From Oscillospiraceae bacterium (GTDB lineage: Bacteria > Bacillota > Clostridia > Oscillospirales > Ruminococcaceae): DNA of 49,500 nucleotides. Made by a program: the position numbers and the translations under genes. Positions 23,974 to 33,030 of the stretch are shown here, piece after piece. A model generated the notes under the pieces. That model was not told where the DNA came from and ran no database searches. It saw nothing but the letters and a program-made list of their open reading frames with translations. The DNA lies in NCBI GenBank assembly GCA_014799395.1, contig JAAVID010000003.1, positions 127,105 through 176,604 on the forward strand. Direction: 5' to 3'. Numbering within the stretch: the stretch's first letter is position 1; each line of letters begins with the position of its first letter.

Positions 23974-26900
23974 TTATTTCAAAATTTCTTCCAGAGTGCC
24001 CATAAGCTGTTCTACGTTTATGGGCTTGGGCACATATCCGTTCATTCCCGAGTCGATGGCTTCTTTTCTGTCCTCGTCGAAAGCGTTGGCTGTCATCGCC
24101 ACTATCGGGACCGCCGCCTTGACGGGATCGTCAAGCGCGCGAATGGCTCTGGTCGCCTGATAACCGTTCATAATAGGCATCTGAACGTCCATCAGTATCA
24201 CTTTATATTCGTCCGCGGGCTTCTCTTTCATCATCTCAACGGCTATGCTTCCGTCGTCCGCGGTGTCGATAATAAAGCCCGCCGCTTCAAGAATAGTCTG
24301 CGCTATCTCCTGATTGAGCTCGTTATCCTCCACGAGAAGTATCTTCATTCCGTCAAAGCGCGTCTCAGCCGAATCGTCGGTCTCGTCGGCGCTTTCCCGC
24401 TCCGTATACGGCGCGGCAAGAACGCTCCGAAGCTCCGAAAGGAAGATCGGCTTGGAGCAGAACGCCGTCACGCCCGCCGCTTTCGCTTCCTCCTCGATGT
24501 CCGAGCGGTCGAAAGCCGTCAGTATAATGACAGCCTCGTCTCCCGCCGCTTCGCGGATACTCCGTACAAGCTCTGTACCGTTCATATCGCGGTCAATGAT
24601 ATACGCGCTGTAAGGCTTGTTTTGCTCGATCGCGTTTTTCGCGCGGGCGAGCGCATCATCGCAGGACTCCGTACGATCGGGATCCATACCGATAGAAGCG
24701 AGCATTTTGCCGACGCTTGCGCAGGTATTCTCGTCGCCGTCCGCAACAAGCGCTCTGAGCCCCGCAAGCTGCTCGATACGCTGCGGCTCCGCGGGTATGG
24801 TTCTGAACTTAAATGTTACGGTAAACTCCGAGCCCTTTCCTTCCTCGCTCTCCACGCTGATAGTGCCGCCCATAAGGTCAACAATATTTTTGGTGATCGC
24901 AAGCCCGAGACCCGTTCCCTGAATTCCGCTTACGGTGGAGGTCTGTTCACGCTCAAATGGCTCGAAAACGTGCTTTAAGAATTCACGGCTCATACCTATG
25001 CCGGTATCCTTGACCTTGAACCGATATTCGGCAAAGCCCTCGGGCGCGTTGGCTGTCTGTATAACGCTGACGCGGACGCTTCCGCCCGGCTTTGTGTACT
25101 TCATAGCATTGCTGAGAACATTCAGAAGCACCTGGTTCAGGCGCAGCTTATCGCATATGATCTCCTCGTTTGTTATGTCCGGAATGTCAATGTTGAATTT
25201 CAGATGCTTTGCTTTTACGTCCGCTTGAACGATAGTTTTCAGATCGCGTATAATTTCGGGGAGACTGGTCTCCTTTTCCTCGATCTTGACCTTTCCGCTC
25301 TCGATACGGCTCATATCCAGCACGTCGTTTATCAAGCTGAGCAGATGATTGCCCGAAGTCATTATCTTGCCCAGATAATCGCGTACCTGCTCTTTGTTGT
25401 CGATATTGGTAGAGGCTAAGGTCGTAAATCCGATTATAGCGTTCATCGGCGTGCGTATATCGTGCGACATACTGTTTAAGAACGTAGTCTTGGCTTGGTT
25501 CGCGTACTGTGCCTGCTCCAGCGCCTCCGCCAGAGCGTTTTTCTGCTCCTGCTCATTTCGGATCATCTCGTCAATATTGCGGAAGCCCGCGAGGATAAAA
25601 TCGCTGTGCTCCTCATCTTTACCCGTGATCTTCAGGTAAGTATATTGAAAATGATGAATTTCTCCGTTATCCATTATGCGGTAAGTGCCGAAATATTCAT
25701 CGCACTCGCTCAGCTTTTCCTTGACCGTATCCAACATAAGCGCCTGGGCAAGCTCCTGCCTGTCCTCGGGGTGTACGCGGCTCCGGATATAATTTTCAAG
25801 AATCGGAGCGTAGCTGTGCTCCTCCGTTGAACCCTTTTTCAGCCCCTCGGTCACATATCCCTCTAATTTGATGATACGAGCTGTAGCGCGTTCCTTGTTG
25901 AGGGCGTAAACGTTTGTGTAGTCACGGCTCAGCGCTCTTACAATGGCGAGCTGCTCGCCCATATTACGGTTTGACTGCTCCGTTGCGCGCAGCAGCTTCT
26001 GATTCCAACGGCCTCTCAGATAAAGAACGCCAATAACACATACGATCAAAGCGACTATAAGGCACACCGCGAGCAGCATTCCGGGATTTGCCCGCATAAA
26101 CTGCACAATGCTCATATCGCCGATTGTATAGGTGGTGTACTGCGAAGCCAGTTGATTAAGCATTTCATCCGACATCTGTTTTATGCATTTGTTCAGTATG
26201 GTGACCAGCTCGTGATCGGTGTTCTGACTGATGTGCATACTGAATGTTGTGCTCAAGCCGTTCACCGAGCTGTAATTCAGTGAATTGGTGTGATCCTGGT
26301 TTATATATATCTGCGCGGTATAGCCATACACATAAGCGGCGTCCGCTTCTTTATCGAGCACGGCGCGTATAGCGGCTTCTCCGCTGGGGTAGTAATTTAC
26401 ATCATATTCCTCTAAAAATTCGGGATCGACAAACTCCTTGCCTATCGGCTCCGTTACAGCGATCTTCTTGATCTCGCTTTTAAGGTCCTGTCTTGTCACT
26501 CTTGACATTCTTGCCGTCATATAGCTGTTTGTATTGAAGCCGTGATATACAACATTCTCAAAAGTGTCGTCGGAACCGATACTGTCAATTACCACATTGG
26601 CTCCGTTTTCGCCGTAAACGAGAGCGTTATAATCGCTCTTGTCCTTGGGCGCGGTCATAGTATAAGGCAGCCCCGCGAGCTTCATTATCTCGGCAAAATA
26701 ATCGGGCATAATACCCTTTAACACCCCGTTTTCCGTATAGGAATAGGGCGCTCTGTCGCCAAAGGCGGTCACGGTTATGGATTTCTCGCCCGAGATCACG
26801 CTGTCGATATATTCCATTTCGCGCTCGGTAAACGTCAGCGCGGAGGAATATACGGGACCGTAGAACTTATAAAACAGCACGTTCTGCCAGTCGCCCTCGT

Positions 26901-27681
26901 TTATATCCATCTGCTCAATGGCGTAATTTATCTCGTCAAGCAGCTCGCTATCGTCCTTTCTGACGATAGCGTAAAAGTCCGCCTCCTCGATAATGTCCAG
27001 CGTCTTTTCGTTCTGCGCCTTTCTCAGATCGCTGGAAAGTATCGCGTCGACCTCGCCGCTTTGCAGAGCGGCTGCCAGCACGTCGGAATCGTCATAATCC
27101 TTTGTCAGATAGGAAAAGCCCTTTTCCTTCGCGAATTCCGCAAGGCTGTTGTTCTGACTGCTTCCCTTGATCTGACCGACCGTAATTCCGTTATAGGTCG
27201 TATAGAGACCCCGGTGGATCTGCGTGTTGTCAACTCTTATCGAAAGAACGGTGTCGTTTCTGCCGATAGGAAGCGAAAAAGCAAAGCGCTCCTCGCGGTC
27301 CGAAGTCCTGCGGGCGGAGGTCACAACGTCGATCTCGCCGTTTTCCAGCATATCCAGCATTTCGCCCCAGCCATGGTCATAACCCACATATTGGAAATTC
27401 AATCGGGAGTATTCGGAAACGAGGTTGAGAAATTCGATGCCGTAGCCAGTCAGTCTGCCCTCCTCGTCTTTCATATGATAGCCGTCAAACCCGAAAATTC
27501 CCGCTTTGACGGTACGGATACCCGCCGGTACCTCGGCGAACGCCGTAACAAAATTGGACAAAACGAGGGTCAGGCACACGGCAAACGCCGCTATCCTTTT
27601 TATAAACGAACCGCCTGCTTTATTCACGGTGCGGTTTTTCCACGGAAATGTATTTTTATTTTTTTGAATATTGTTCTGCAT
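23974..27681 (-). CDS. hybrid sensor histidine kinase with two solute-binding sensor domains and two receivers
   Basis: A 1235-residue EvgS/BvgS-like kinase. An N-terminal membrane signal (about 20-45) is followed by two family 3 periplasmic-binding-type domains (about 50-270, 'IRTVKAGIFGFDGYHMKDEEGRLTGYG', and 285-515, 'SITVTAFGDRAPYSYTENGVLKG'), a transmembrane helix ('MLLAVCLIVALIVCVIGVLYL'), a PAS-like part, the phosphoacceptor NSMSHDIRTPMNAI, an ATPase domain ('DTGIGM', 'GTGLGLAI'), and two receivers. Receiver 1 has IIDRDM, receiver 2 has ILMDVQMP; both keep the Asp, Thr and Lys. No HPt domain follows. ATG 27681 has AAGGAG 7 bases upstream. The two outer domains suggest an amino-acid or small-molecule signal. 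Confidence 0.92.
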   Translation of the reverse strand: MQNNIQKNKNTFPWKNRTVNKAGGSFIKRIAAFAVCLTLVLSNFVTAFAEVPAGIRTVKAGIFGFDGYHMKDEEGRLTGYGIEFLNLVSEYSRLNFQYVGYDHGWGEMLDMLENGEIDVVTSARRTSDREERFAFSLPIGRNDTVLSIRVDNTQIHRGLYTTYNGITVGQIKGSSQNNSLAEFAKEKGFSYLTKDYDDSDVLAAALQSGEVDAILSSDLRKAQNEKTLDIIEEADFYAIVRKDDSELLDEINYAIEQMDINEGDWQNVLFYKFYGPVYSSALTFTEREMEYIDSVISGEKSITVTAFGDRAPYSYTENGVLKGIMPDYFAEIMKLAGLPYTMTAPKDKSDYNALVYGENGANVVIDSIGSDDTFENVVYHGFNTNSYMTARMSRVTRQDLKSEIKKIAVTEPIGKEFVDPEFLEEYDVNYYPSGEAAIRAVLDKEADAAYVYGYTAQIYINQDHTNSLNYSSVNGLSTTFSMHISQNTDHELVTILNKCIKQMSDEMLNQLASQYTTYTIGDMSIVQFMRANPGMLLAVCLIVALIVCVIGVLYLRGRWNQKLLRATEQSNRNMGEQLAIVRALSRDYTNVYALNKERATARIIKLEGYVTEGLKKGSTEEHSYAPILENYIRSRVHPEDRQELAQALMLDTVKEKLSECDEYFGTYRIMDNGEIHHFQYTYLKITGKDEEHSDFILAGFRNIDEMIRNEQEQKNALAEALEQAQYANQAKTTFLNSMSHDIRTPMNAIIGFTTLASTNIDNKEQVRDYLGKIMTSGNHLLSLINDVLDMSRIESGKVKIEEKETSLPEIIRDLKTIVQADVKAKHLKFNIDIPDITNEEIICDKLRLNQVLLNVLSNAMKYTKPGGSVRVSVIQTANAPEGFAEYRFKVKDTGIGMSREFLKHVFEPFEREQTSTVSGIQGTGLGLAITKNIVDLMGGTISVESEEGKGSEFTVTFKFRTIPAEPQRIEQLAGLRALVADGDENTCASVGKMLASIGMDPDRTESCDDALARAKNAIEQNKPYSAYIIDRDMNGTELVRSIREAAGDEAVIILTAFDRSDIEEEAKAAGVTAFCSKPIFLSELRSVLAAPYTERESADETDDSAETRFDGMKILLVEDNELNQEIAQTILEAAGFIIDTADDGSIAVEMMKEKPADEYKVILMDVQMPIMNGYQATRAIRALDDPVKAAVPIVAMTANAFDEDRKEAIDSGMNGYVPKPINVEQLMGTLEEILK

Positions 27682-27720
27682 ACTGCATCTCCTTGTCAAT
27701 TCCGAACGGAAAAGATTTCC

Positions 27721-27771
27721 TCACTTTAAGGCGCCATCGACAACAATTGTGCAGTGCCGCCTTTTAAGTGA
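27721..27771 (-). repeat. palindromic copy of dispersed repeat in the kinase leader
   Basis: TCACTTTAAGGCG (27721-27733) and CGCCTTTTAAGTGA (27758-27771) are near-perfect inverted arms around TCGACAACAATTGTGCAGTG, which matches the end block of the element at 33031. It lies within the ~195-base leader RNA of the kinase gene and would fold into a stable hairpin about 40 bases before the ATG. Confidence 0.55.
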
Positions 27772-27881
27772 AAAAAGCGAAATCCGAAACAGACCTCGCT
27801 CGAAATATCCGCGTCGATGCGGCGACGATCCGGTTCTCCTTGCCAAGCGGTAAAACTCACCGCGCCCACAATATATATAGA

Positions 27882-27910
27882 ATTATAACACAGATGCCTT
27901 CTTTTGTCAA
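27882..27910 (-). promoter_or_regulatory. promoter of hybrid kinase gene
   Basis: TTGACA (27910-27905), 17 bases, TATAAT (27887-27882) on the minus strand, a full consensus promoter. The leader to ATG 27681 is about 195 bases and contains the palindromic repeat. Confidence 0.88.
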
Positions 27911-27953
27911 GTACTTTTTGCCGTAAAGTAAGGGCGTTCCCGTAACACCTGAC

Positions 27954-28991
27954 TTATTTGATTTTCATATCGGCAAACGTTTCTGTCATTCGCGCGATCA
28001 AATTCCATTGCCGCCTCATATATCCGAAAAGCAGGCTCGTTTTTTCTTTGTATTCGGAGCAGACCGAATCGGGAGCATCAAAATTGTTTATAACAGACGC
28101 GGCGGCATAGTGACCGCTCTCCATCGCGGCTGAAATCCCCTCGCCCATAGGATTTAAAAATCCCGCGATCTCACCCGCGAACAATACCCGCCCGACGCCG
28201 TAATTTATCTCATAATCGGGGCGAATACGCGGCATTATCCATTTGTCGGTCTTGAGCCGCTTTTCGAGCTTCAGACCGTGATTTTTCTCCATATATGATA
28301 TGAACCGCGCATAGTATTCCTTGATTTTACTTTTATCTTTAACGGCGACCCCAAGCACAAGCCGATCGTCCTTGACATTGAACCACGCGTCGTATTCGGA
28401 TAATTCCGGCTGCAGGAACGCGTAAAAATAATGATAGTCGAGATCAATGCAGCCTTGATTGAATGTCTGAAAAGTAAGAATATACTGCGGTGTAATGTTC
28501 AGCAGTCCGCGCTTTATCGCCCCGACCGCTCCCTCGCAGTCAATAACATATCGTGACCGCTCGGTGTAAGTTTTCTCGCCTTTCAGCGTTACCGTGACCG
28601 TTCCGTCGTTGTTTTCCGATACGGATACCGCCGAGGTGTTGTCGCGTATCTCCGCGCCCGACTGCGCGGCTTTTTCGGCAAGCCAATTGTCGAACGCGCT
28701 TCTCCACACATTAAGCCCCTGCTGCTCAAAACGGAATGTTTCGCCCTTATCATCGGTGAATATCATTCCGCGGTTTTCCGACGGAGCGCAGGTCGTACTT
28801 TCGGGAACATCTTCGCCGAAATACTCACGAACCAAGTCAAGACTTTTCTTGATGAGCTGTCCCGAGCAGGATTTATATCTCGGCAGCTTGAATCTCTCGG
28901 TCAAAAGAACCTTATATCCGTTTTCGGAAAGCGTTTTTGCGGCGGTACAGCCCGCGGGTCCCGCGCCGATAATTATTACATCATATAACAT
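27954..28991 (-). CDS. geranylgeranyl-reductase-family FAD-dependent oxidoreductase
   Basis: A 345-residue flavoprotein. The dinucleotide motif 'YDVIIIGAGPAGCTAAKTL' at the N-terminus binds FAD. 'LPRYKSCSGQLIKKSL' is the conserved PxxKxCxG-like segment of the geranylgeranyl reductase subgroup, and 'RVLFAGEIAGFLNPMGEGI' is the second FAD motif. Family members reduce isoprenoid double bonds or oxidise related substrates; the substrate here is unknown. ATG 28991 follows AAGGGG; a longer frame to 29018 has no ribosome site. Confidence 0.88.
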   Translation of the reverse strand: MLYDVIIIGAGPAGCTAAKTLSENGYKVLLTERFKLPRYKSCSGQLIKKSLDLVREYFGEDVPESTTCAPSENRGMIFTDDKGETFRFEQQGLNVWRSAFDNWLAEKAAQSGAEIRDNTSAVSVSENNDGTVTVTLKGEKTYTERSRYVIDCEGAVGAIKRGLLNITPQYILTFQTFNQGCIDLDYHYFYAFLQPELSEYDAWFNVKDDRLVLGVAVKDKSKIKEYYARFISYMEKNHGLKLEKRLKTDKWIMPRIRPDYEINYGVGRVLFAGEIAGFLNPMGEGISAAMESGHYAAASVINNFDAPDSVCSEYKEKTSLLFGYMRRQWNLIARMTETFADMKIK

Positions 28992-29035
28992 GATCGATCC
29001 CCTTATCAAGTTTAACAATACTATCTCATTTATTT

Positions 29036-29064
29036 ATAATAGCACAAATTCGGAGAAAATGCAA
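29036..29064 (-). promoter_or_regulatory. promoter of the flavoprotein gene
   Basis: TTGCAT (29064-29059), 17 bases, TATTAT (29041-29036) on the minus strand, 45 bases before ATG 28991. Confidence 0.55.
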
Positions 29065-29122
29065 CATATACCTCATTGAAAATCACATGCTCTAATAATA
29101 TTTTAACATTTCTCCAAAACGA

Positions 29123-29153
29123 AAAAGGCTGCGTAGTTCTTACGCAGTCTTTT
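29123..29153 (-). terminator. terminator after DUF1266 gene
   Basis: A 13-bp stem including TACGCAG/CTGCGTA with loop of five bases, and a T-run on the minus strand. It begins about 28 bases after the stop of the gene at 29181. Confidence 0.85.
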
Positions 29154-29180
29154 CAAAAATTCCTTTGGATAGGCGAATTT

Positions 29181-30311
29181 TTACCATTCGCCGTCCATAA
29201 GGGTGCTTTTCATCATTATCACCATAGTCTGCTTCATAAATTCCATAGCGCCCTTTATCGTCCATTCGTCGGTGGCGAACATATACAGCGCGCTTCCGAT
29301 CACCAGCGATTTCAGATATTCCGCCGCGGAGGAGAAGCTCTTCGTTGCGGCTTCTTTTATCGCGACCATAGACGACAGATAATCTTCTTTAGTCAATATG
29401 CCGCAGGAGAAAGCCAGTCTGGAAAAACCGCTCTTTTCGCTGAGATCCCAGCCGAACACTCCCGCCTCGGGAAGATAACCGTAAATAGGCTTTAAGAACG
29501 TACACGCGTTGAGAAACGCGAGCTTTCCGCCTCCGTTTAACGTGTTTACGTCGAAGTTCGGCTTGCCTTGGAAAAACGCCTTTACGTCGGAGTACATTCC
29601 CGAGATGTTGCAGCCGCGCGCAGTGCGGTAGAAATTGACAAAGCTGTCCTTGTCTTTGAACCCGAAGTTCGCTTCCAGCCACTTAGCCACGTTTTCCCGT
29701 TCCTCGTCCTTATACTCGACGAAAAAGTCGCTGACGCCGAGAGCGCTGCCCGTAACGGGTATCGGGCGTACCGCGGGTATCAGCCCGAGCATTACCGTAA
29801 ACTCGCCGTCGGACAGTCTGCGCTTTTCGGGATTTTCCGCGCAGCGCTTGTCAATATCCTCGCAGATCTTTTCAACCAGCTCTTGAAGCGCCTTGAGGTC
29901 TTTGTCGACATATTCCTGACATTCCTTGATCTCGGACTTGAGGTCGAGACCGCTCGTGTCGTCGGGGTCGGCGTTTGCGCCCGCTTCGTAAAAGTTCAGC
30001 GCCGCAAGCTCCTTGTCGTTGATAAAACGTATATATCCGCACATATAAAGGTATCTTGCTATCTCGTCGGGCCTTTTGCATTCGGGGAATATCTTTTCGA
30101 GCTCGCGCGTCGAATTTTCAAAATCCTCTTTGTTGTTCAGAGCGCTTATCATTCTGAAACGGAGCTTTACGCTTCTCTGCTCCTCGGGAACGCTTAACAC
30201 CGCCGCGATTATATTATCGTATTCGTCCTTGTCGTAGCATTCGTCAAGAACCTTGTACAGCTCGTCGTTATCGGAAATTTTCCCGTTTTCGTCCAATGTG
30301 ATGTTAGCCAT
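29181..30311 (-). CDS. repeat protein with C-terminal DUF1266 domain
   Basis: A 376-residue soluble protein. Residues about 1-150 are helical repeats of TPR type ('YKVLDECYDKDEYDNIIAAVLSV', 'AALNFYEAGANADPDDTSG'). The C-terminal half, from 'KLAFLNACTFLKPIYGYLPEAGVFGWDLSEKSGFSRLAFSCGILTKEDY' to 'FSSAAEYLKSLVIGSALYMF', matches the DUF1266 pattern with its WDL and a following helical core. ATG 30311 follows AAAGGA. It has a consensus promoter and terminator of its own and lies after a DUF1963 gene and a flotillin gene on the same strand. Confidence 0.75.
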   Translation of the reverse strand: MANITLDENGKISDNDELYKVLDECYDKDEYDNIIAAVLSVPEEQRSVKLRFRMISALNNKEDFENSTRELEKIFPECKRPDEIARYLYMCGYIRFINDKELAALNFYEAGANADPDDTSGLDLKSEIKECQEYVDKDLKALQELVEKICEDIDKRCAENPEKRRLSDGEFTVMLGLIPAVRPIPVTGSALGVSDFFVEYKDEERENVAKWLEANFGFKDKDSFVNFYRTARGCNISGMYSDVKAFFQGKPNFDVNTLNGGGKLAFLNACTFLKPIYGYLPEAGVFGWDLSEKSGFSRLAFSCGILTKEDYLSSMVAIKEAATKSFSSAAEYLKSLVIGSALYMFATDEWTIKGAMEFMKQTMVIMMKSTLMDGEW

Positions 30312-30341
30312 TATTTATTTGTCCTTTCGTTTAATATTTCT

Positions 30342-30370
30342 ATTATACTCCATTTTTACGGGAATGTCAA
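30342..30370 (-). promoter_or_regulatory. promoter of DUF1266 gene
   Basis: TTGACA (30370-30365), 17 bases, TATAAT (30347-30342), full consensus on the minus strand, 31 bases before ATG 30311. It starts inside the short gap after the DUF1963 stop. Confidence 0.9.
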
Positions 30371-30384
30371 GTGCAAAGAGCGTT

Positions 30385-31245
30385 TTATCCGCACTGCAAG
30401 ATCAGCCATACGTTATCGAAATTCCGCGCCGCGAGGTCGTCTCTGTGGATATAGAAATAAATTCGTCCGCAGTCGCCGAACATCAGCTCGAAATCGTCCG
30501 TTTCCACTGTGCCGAGCTGGAACAGCAGCAGCCAGTCGCGGTTCGCCCACTGCTCAGCTTCCTGACGGTCGCGCGGCGTAACATCGTCCCAGTCTCTGCC
30601 GAGGTAATATCCGCGTCGCGCCACAAGCTCGCATTCGCACGTCATATTGCCTTGGATAATATCCGCCCAGCCAAGCAGCTTTGAAAGGTCGTCAAGGTCG
30701 TCCGGCTCTTCAATGCCCATGCTTTCCAGAGCCTCGTCAAATTGATCCCATTCCGTTATTGTTTTTTCACGCTGAACTATAAAATCTTCAAAGTCCTGAT
30801 AGGATTTCTCGGAACGAGCCGCGACCGCAAGCTCCGGAAAACGAAAGCGCTCTCCGAGATCGTCGGGGAATTCGGCGGGAGAAAGCGCGTTTATATCCTC
30901 AAACCAATACACCCGCGCGCAGCCCTTATCCTTGGGATCAAATCCCCAAGGCATTGTATCACACTCGTAAAAAAACGACAGCAGTCCTGTTTTGGGCAGA
31001 ATATTATCTTTATCGAATTGAGCGATATTGGCAAGGTTAAACTGCGCGATAAAAGATAACGGTCTGGACTTGGGTTCTTCCTCATGATAGCCGATTCCGC
31101 TATGGGACGGCCACTTGAAGTCTGCCGGAACGTCGGGCTTGCCGCCGAATTTTGTAGCACCTACCTTGTCGAGCGGTTTCCCTCCGATTTTTATGCGAAT
31201 AGAATTTCGAGCCGACTTTTTAAGCTCCTTTTTGATATCTATCAT
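30385..31245 (-). CDS. DUF1963 (YwqG) family protein
   Basis: A 286-residue soluble protein. YwqG-type hallmarks: 'TKFGGKPDVPADFKWPSHSG' early, 'PLSFIAQFNLANI', 'GLLSFFYECD', and near the end 'DWLLLFQLGTVETDDFELMFGDCGRIYFYIHRDDLAARNFDNVWLILQ'. Biochemical role unknown; family members occur near toxin-immunity or stress genes. ATG 31245 (MIDIKKELKK) is chosen because AAAGGA lies six bases upstream; further ATGs before it lack sites. It follows the flotillin gene across a 63-base gap with a hairpin. Confidence 0.85.
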   Translation of the reverse strand: MIDIKKELKKSARNSIRIKIGGKPLDKVGATKFGGKPDVPADFKWPSHSGIGYHEEEPKSRPLSFIAQFNLANIAQFDKDNILPKTGLLSFFYECDTMPWGFDPKDKGCARVYWFEDINALSPAEFPDDLGERFRFPELAVAARSEKSYQDFEDFIVQREKTITEWDQFDEALESMGIEEPDDLDDLSKLLGWADIIQGNMTCECELVARRGYYLGRDWDDVTPRDRQEAEQWANRDWLLLFQLGTVETDDFELMFGDCGRIYFYIHRDDLAARNFDNVWLILQCG

Positions 31246-31265
31246 AAACTTTCCTTTCATACTGC

Positions 31266-31296
31266 AAGGCGAAACGAGAAAACCCCGTTTCGCCTT
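31266..31296 (-). promoter_or_regulatory. 11-bp hairpin between flotillin and DUF1963 genes
   Basis: AAGGCGAAACG (31266-31276) and CGTTTCGCCTT (31286-31296) with a nine-base loop. No T-run follows on the minus strand, so it may stabilise or process the joint transcript, or partly attenuate it, instead of ending it. Confidence 0.55.
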
Positions 31297-31308
31297 GATA
31301 CTGTTCAA

Positions 31309-32889
31309 TTAAACGTTCTGAGTGGGGCGCTCGGGTGTTTGGGAAGCTTCGGGCGTTGGAATAACGGGCTTTTCGGAGTTGATACCGCTGGCGATAGCCT
31401 TGCCCTGCACGAACGAATTGAGCATTTCGCCGAGGTTGATGCCCAGACCGTCGAGCAGTCCCGAGCTCGCCTGAGTGGTCGCTTCGGTGATGTCCTTGAC
31501 GAGCTTGGAGGTGTTGCCGTCGCCGTACATTGTGATCTTGTCGATGTTCTCGAGGGGCTTCGCAATTGCTTCGGCAATCGCGGGCATCTGCTCGAAATAC
31601 ATCTGCAATACCGCCGCTTCCTCCATCTTCTTCATAGCCTCGGCTTTCTTGTCGAGACCCTCCGCCTCCGCGAGAGCCTTTGCGCGAACGGCTTCCGCTT
31701 CCGCGAGACCGCGCGCTCTGATACCCTCCGCGTCCTGCTCCGCGGCGAAACGAGCCGCTTCCGCGCGGGCTTTTTCCGCCGCCGCTTCGTTCTGCGCCGT
31801 TACGAGAATTGCCGCCGCTTCGTTCTTCTTGATCTCCAGCTCCGCTTCCGCGTTCTGAATGTCCTCGTATTTTCGAGCCTCGGCGTTACGCGAAACGGTG
31901 TACAGCTCCGCGTCCGCTTTCTGCTGAGCCGCGTACTTCTGCGCGTCGGCGGTTTTCTTTACGTCCGCTTCGAGGGCGCGTTCCTTGATCTCGGCTTCCT
32001 TAGCCTTGATCTCGACCTCTTTCTCCTGCTTTGCGAGGTTAGCGTTCGCGGTCGTTATCTCGATCGTTTTGCGCTGCTCTTCCTGCTGGATTGTGTAGGC
32101 AGCGTCCGCCTCCGCCTGCTTGATGTCGGCGGCGCGTTTCAGCTCGGCTTGCTTGATGGCAAGCTCGTTCTGGCGCTCGGCGATAGCGGTCTCGCTGTCG
32201 ACTCTCGCGTCGTTGGCTTTGCGGTTAGCCTCGGCTTGGGCGATCTTGATGTCGCGCTCCGCCTCGGCTTTGCTTATCGCCGCCTTTTTCTTGATCTGCA
32301 TGGTGTTGTCGATACCCATATCGTTGATGATACCGTTGTCGTCGACGAAGTTCTGCACGTTGAACGAAACGATCTCAAGCCCCATAGCGCGCAGGTCGGG
32401 GTCGGCGTTCTGCTTTACCTTGTCGGCGAACGCCTGACGGTTGGAGACCATTTCCTCAAGCCGCATCTGACCGACGATCTCACGCATATTACCCTCGAGC
32501 ACCTCGCGCGCGACCTGCGTTATGTACTGCACGTTCTTGTTGAGGAAGTTCTGCTGTGCGCGGGCGATCGTGTCCGCGTCGGGGGAAATTTTAACGTTGA
32601 CTACCGCGTCCACGTTGATGTTGATGTAATCGCCTGTGGGAACGGGCTGGGCGGTCTTTACGTCGACCGACATAAGCGCGAGCTCCAGCGTATCGCAGCG
32701 CTCGAAGAACGGCAGCTTGATAGCCGCCCTTCCGATAACGACCTTAGCCTTGCGGCGCAGACCGCTGATGATGAACGCCTTATCGGGCGGCGCCTTGCGG
32801 TAACCCGCCGCGAACATATAGATGACTATCACGGCGATAATTATTACGGGAACGATGACCCCTCTGTATTGTTCAAAAATCTCGGGCAT
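31309..32889 (-). CDS. flotillin-like membrane protein
   Basis: A 526-residue SPFH-domain protein. One N-terminal membrane helix (about 9-29, 'GVIVPVIIIAVIVIYMFAAGY'), an SPFH domain (about 35-200, 'SVDVKTAQPVPTGDYININVDAVVNVKI'), then a very long Ala/Glu/Lys coiled coil (200-440) and the flotillin C-terminal part ('AEGLDKKAEAMKKMEEAAVLQMYFEQMPAIAEAIAKPLENIDKI'). In Bacillus these proteins (FloT/YuaG) organise membrane microdomains. ATG 32889 follows AAAGGAG. It is the first gene before DUF1963, without an intervening terminator. Confidence 0.93.
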   Translation of the reverse strand: MPEIFEQYRGVIVPVIIIAVIVIYMFAAGYRKAPPDKAFIISGLRRKAKVVIGRAAIKLPFFERCDTLELALMSVDVKTAQPVPTGDYININVDAVVNVKISPDADTIARAQQNFLNKNVQYITQVAREVLEGNMREIVGQMRLEEMVSNRQAFADKVKQNADPDLRAMGLEIVSFNVQNFVDDNGIINDMGIDNTMQIKKKAAISKAEAERDIKIAQAEANRKANDARVDSETAIAERQNELAIKQAELKRAADIKQAEADAAYTIQQEEQRKTIEITTANANLAKQEKEVEIKAKEAEIKERALEADVKKTADAQKYAAQQKADAELYTVSRNAEARKYEDIQNAEAELEIKKNEAAAILVTAQNEAAAEKARAEAARFAAEQDAEGIRARGLAEAEAVRAKALAEAEGLDKKAEAMKKMEEAAVLQMYFEQMPAIAEAIAKPLENIDKITMYGDGNTSKLVKDITEATTQASSGLLDGLGINLGEMLNSFVQGKAIASGINSEKPVIPTPEASQTPERPTQNV

Positions 32890-32928
32890 AAGATAACTCC
32901 TTTCGCAAAAGAAACCTTTTCTGATTAT

Positions 32929-32957
32929 ATTGTACCATTTTCAAAAAATTTCGTCAA
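32929..32957 (-). promoter_or_regulatory. promoter of flotillin gene
   Basis: TTGACG (32957-32952), 17 bases, TACAAT (32934-32929) on the minus strand, 40 bases before ATG 32889. Confidence 0.7.
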
Positions 32958-33030
32958 GACACAAAAAAATATTTGTGATTTTGCACAAAAATTCTTTGTA
33001 ATTTTTATCAAAGCAAAATACGCGGATTTT

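Noticed and set aside
27690-27880. Possible c-di-GMP (GEMM) or other known riboswitch in the kinase leader
   Set aside because: The conserved GEMM core bases are absent, and the main structure is explained by the dispersed palindromic repeat.
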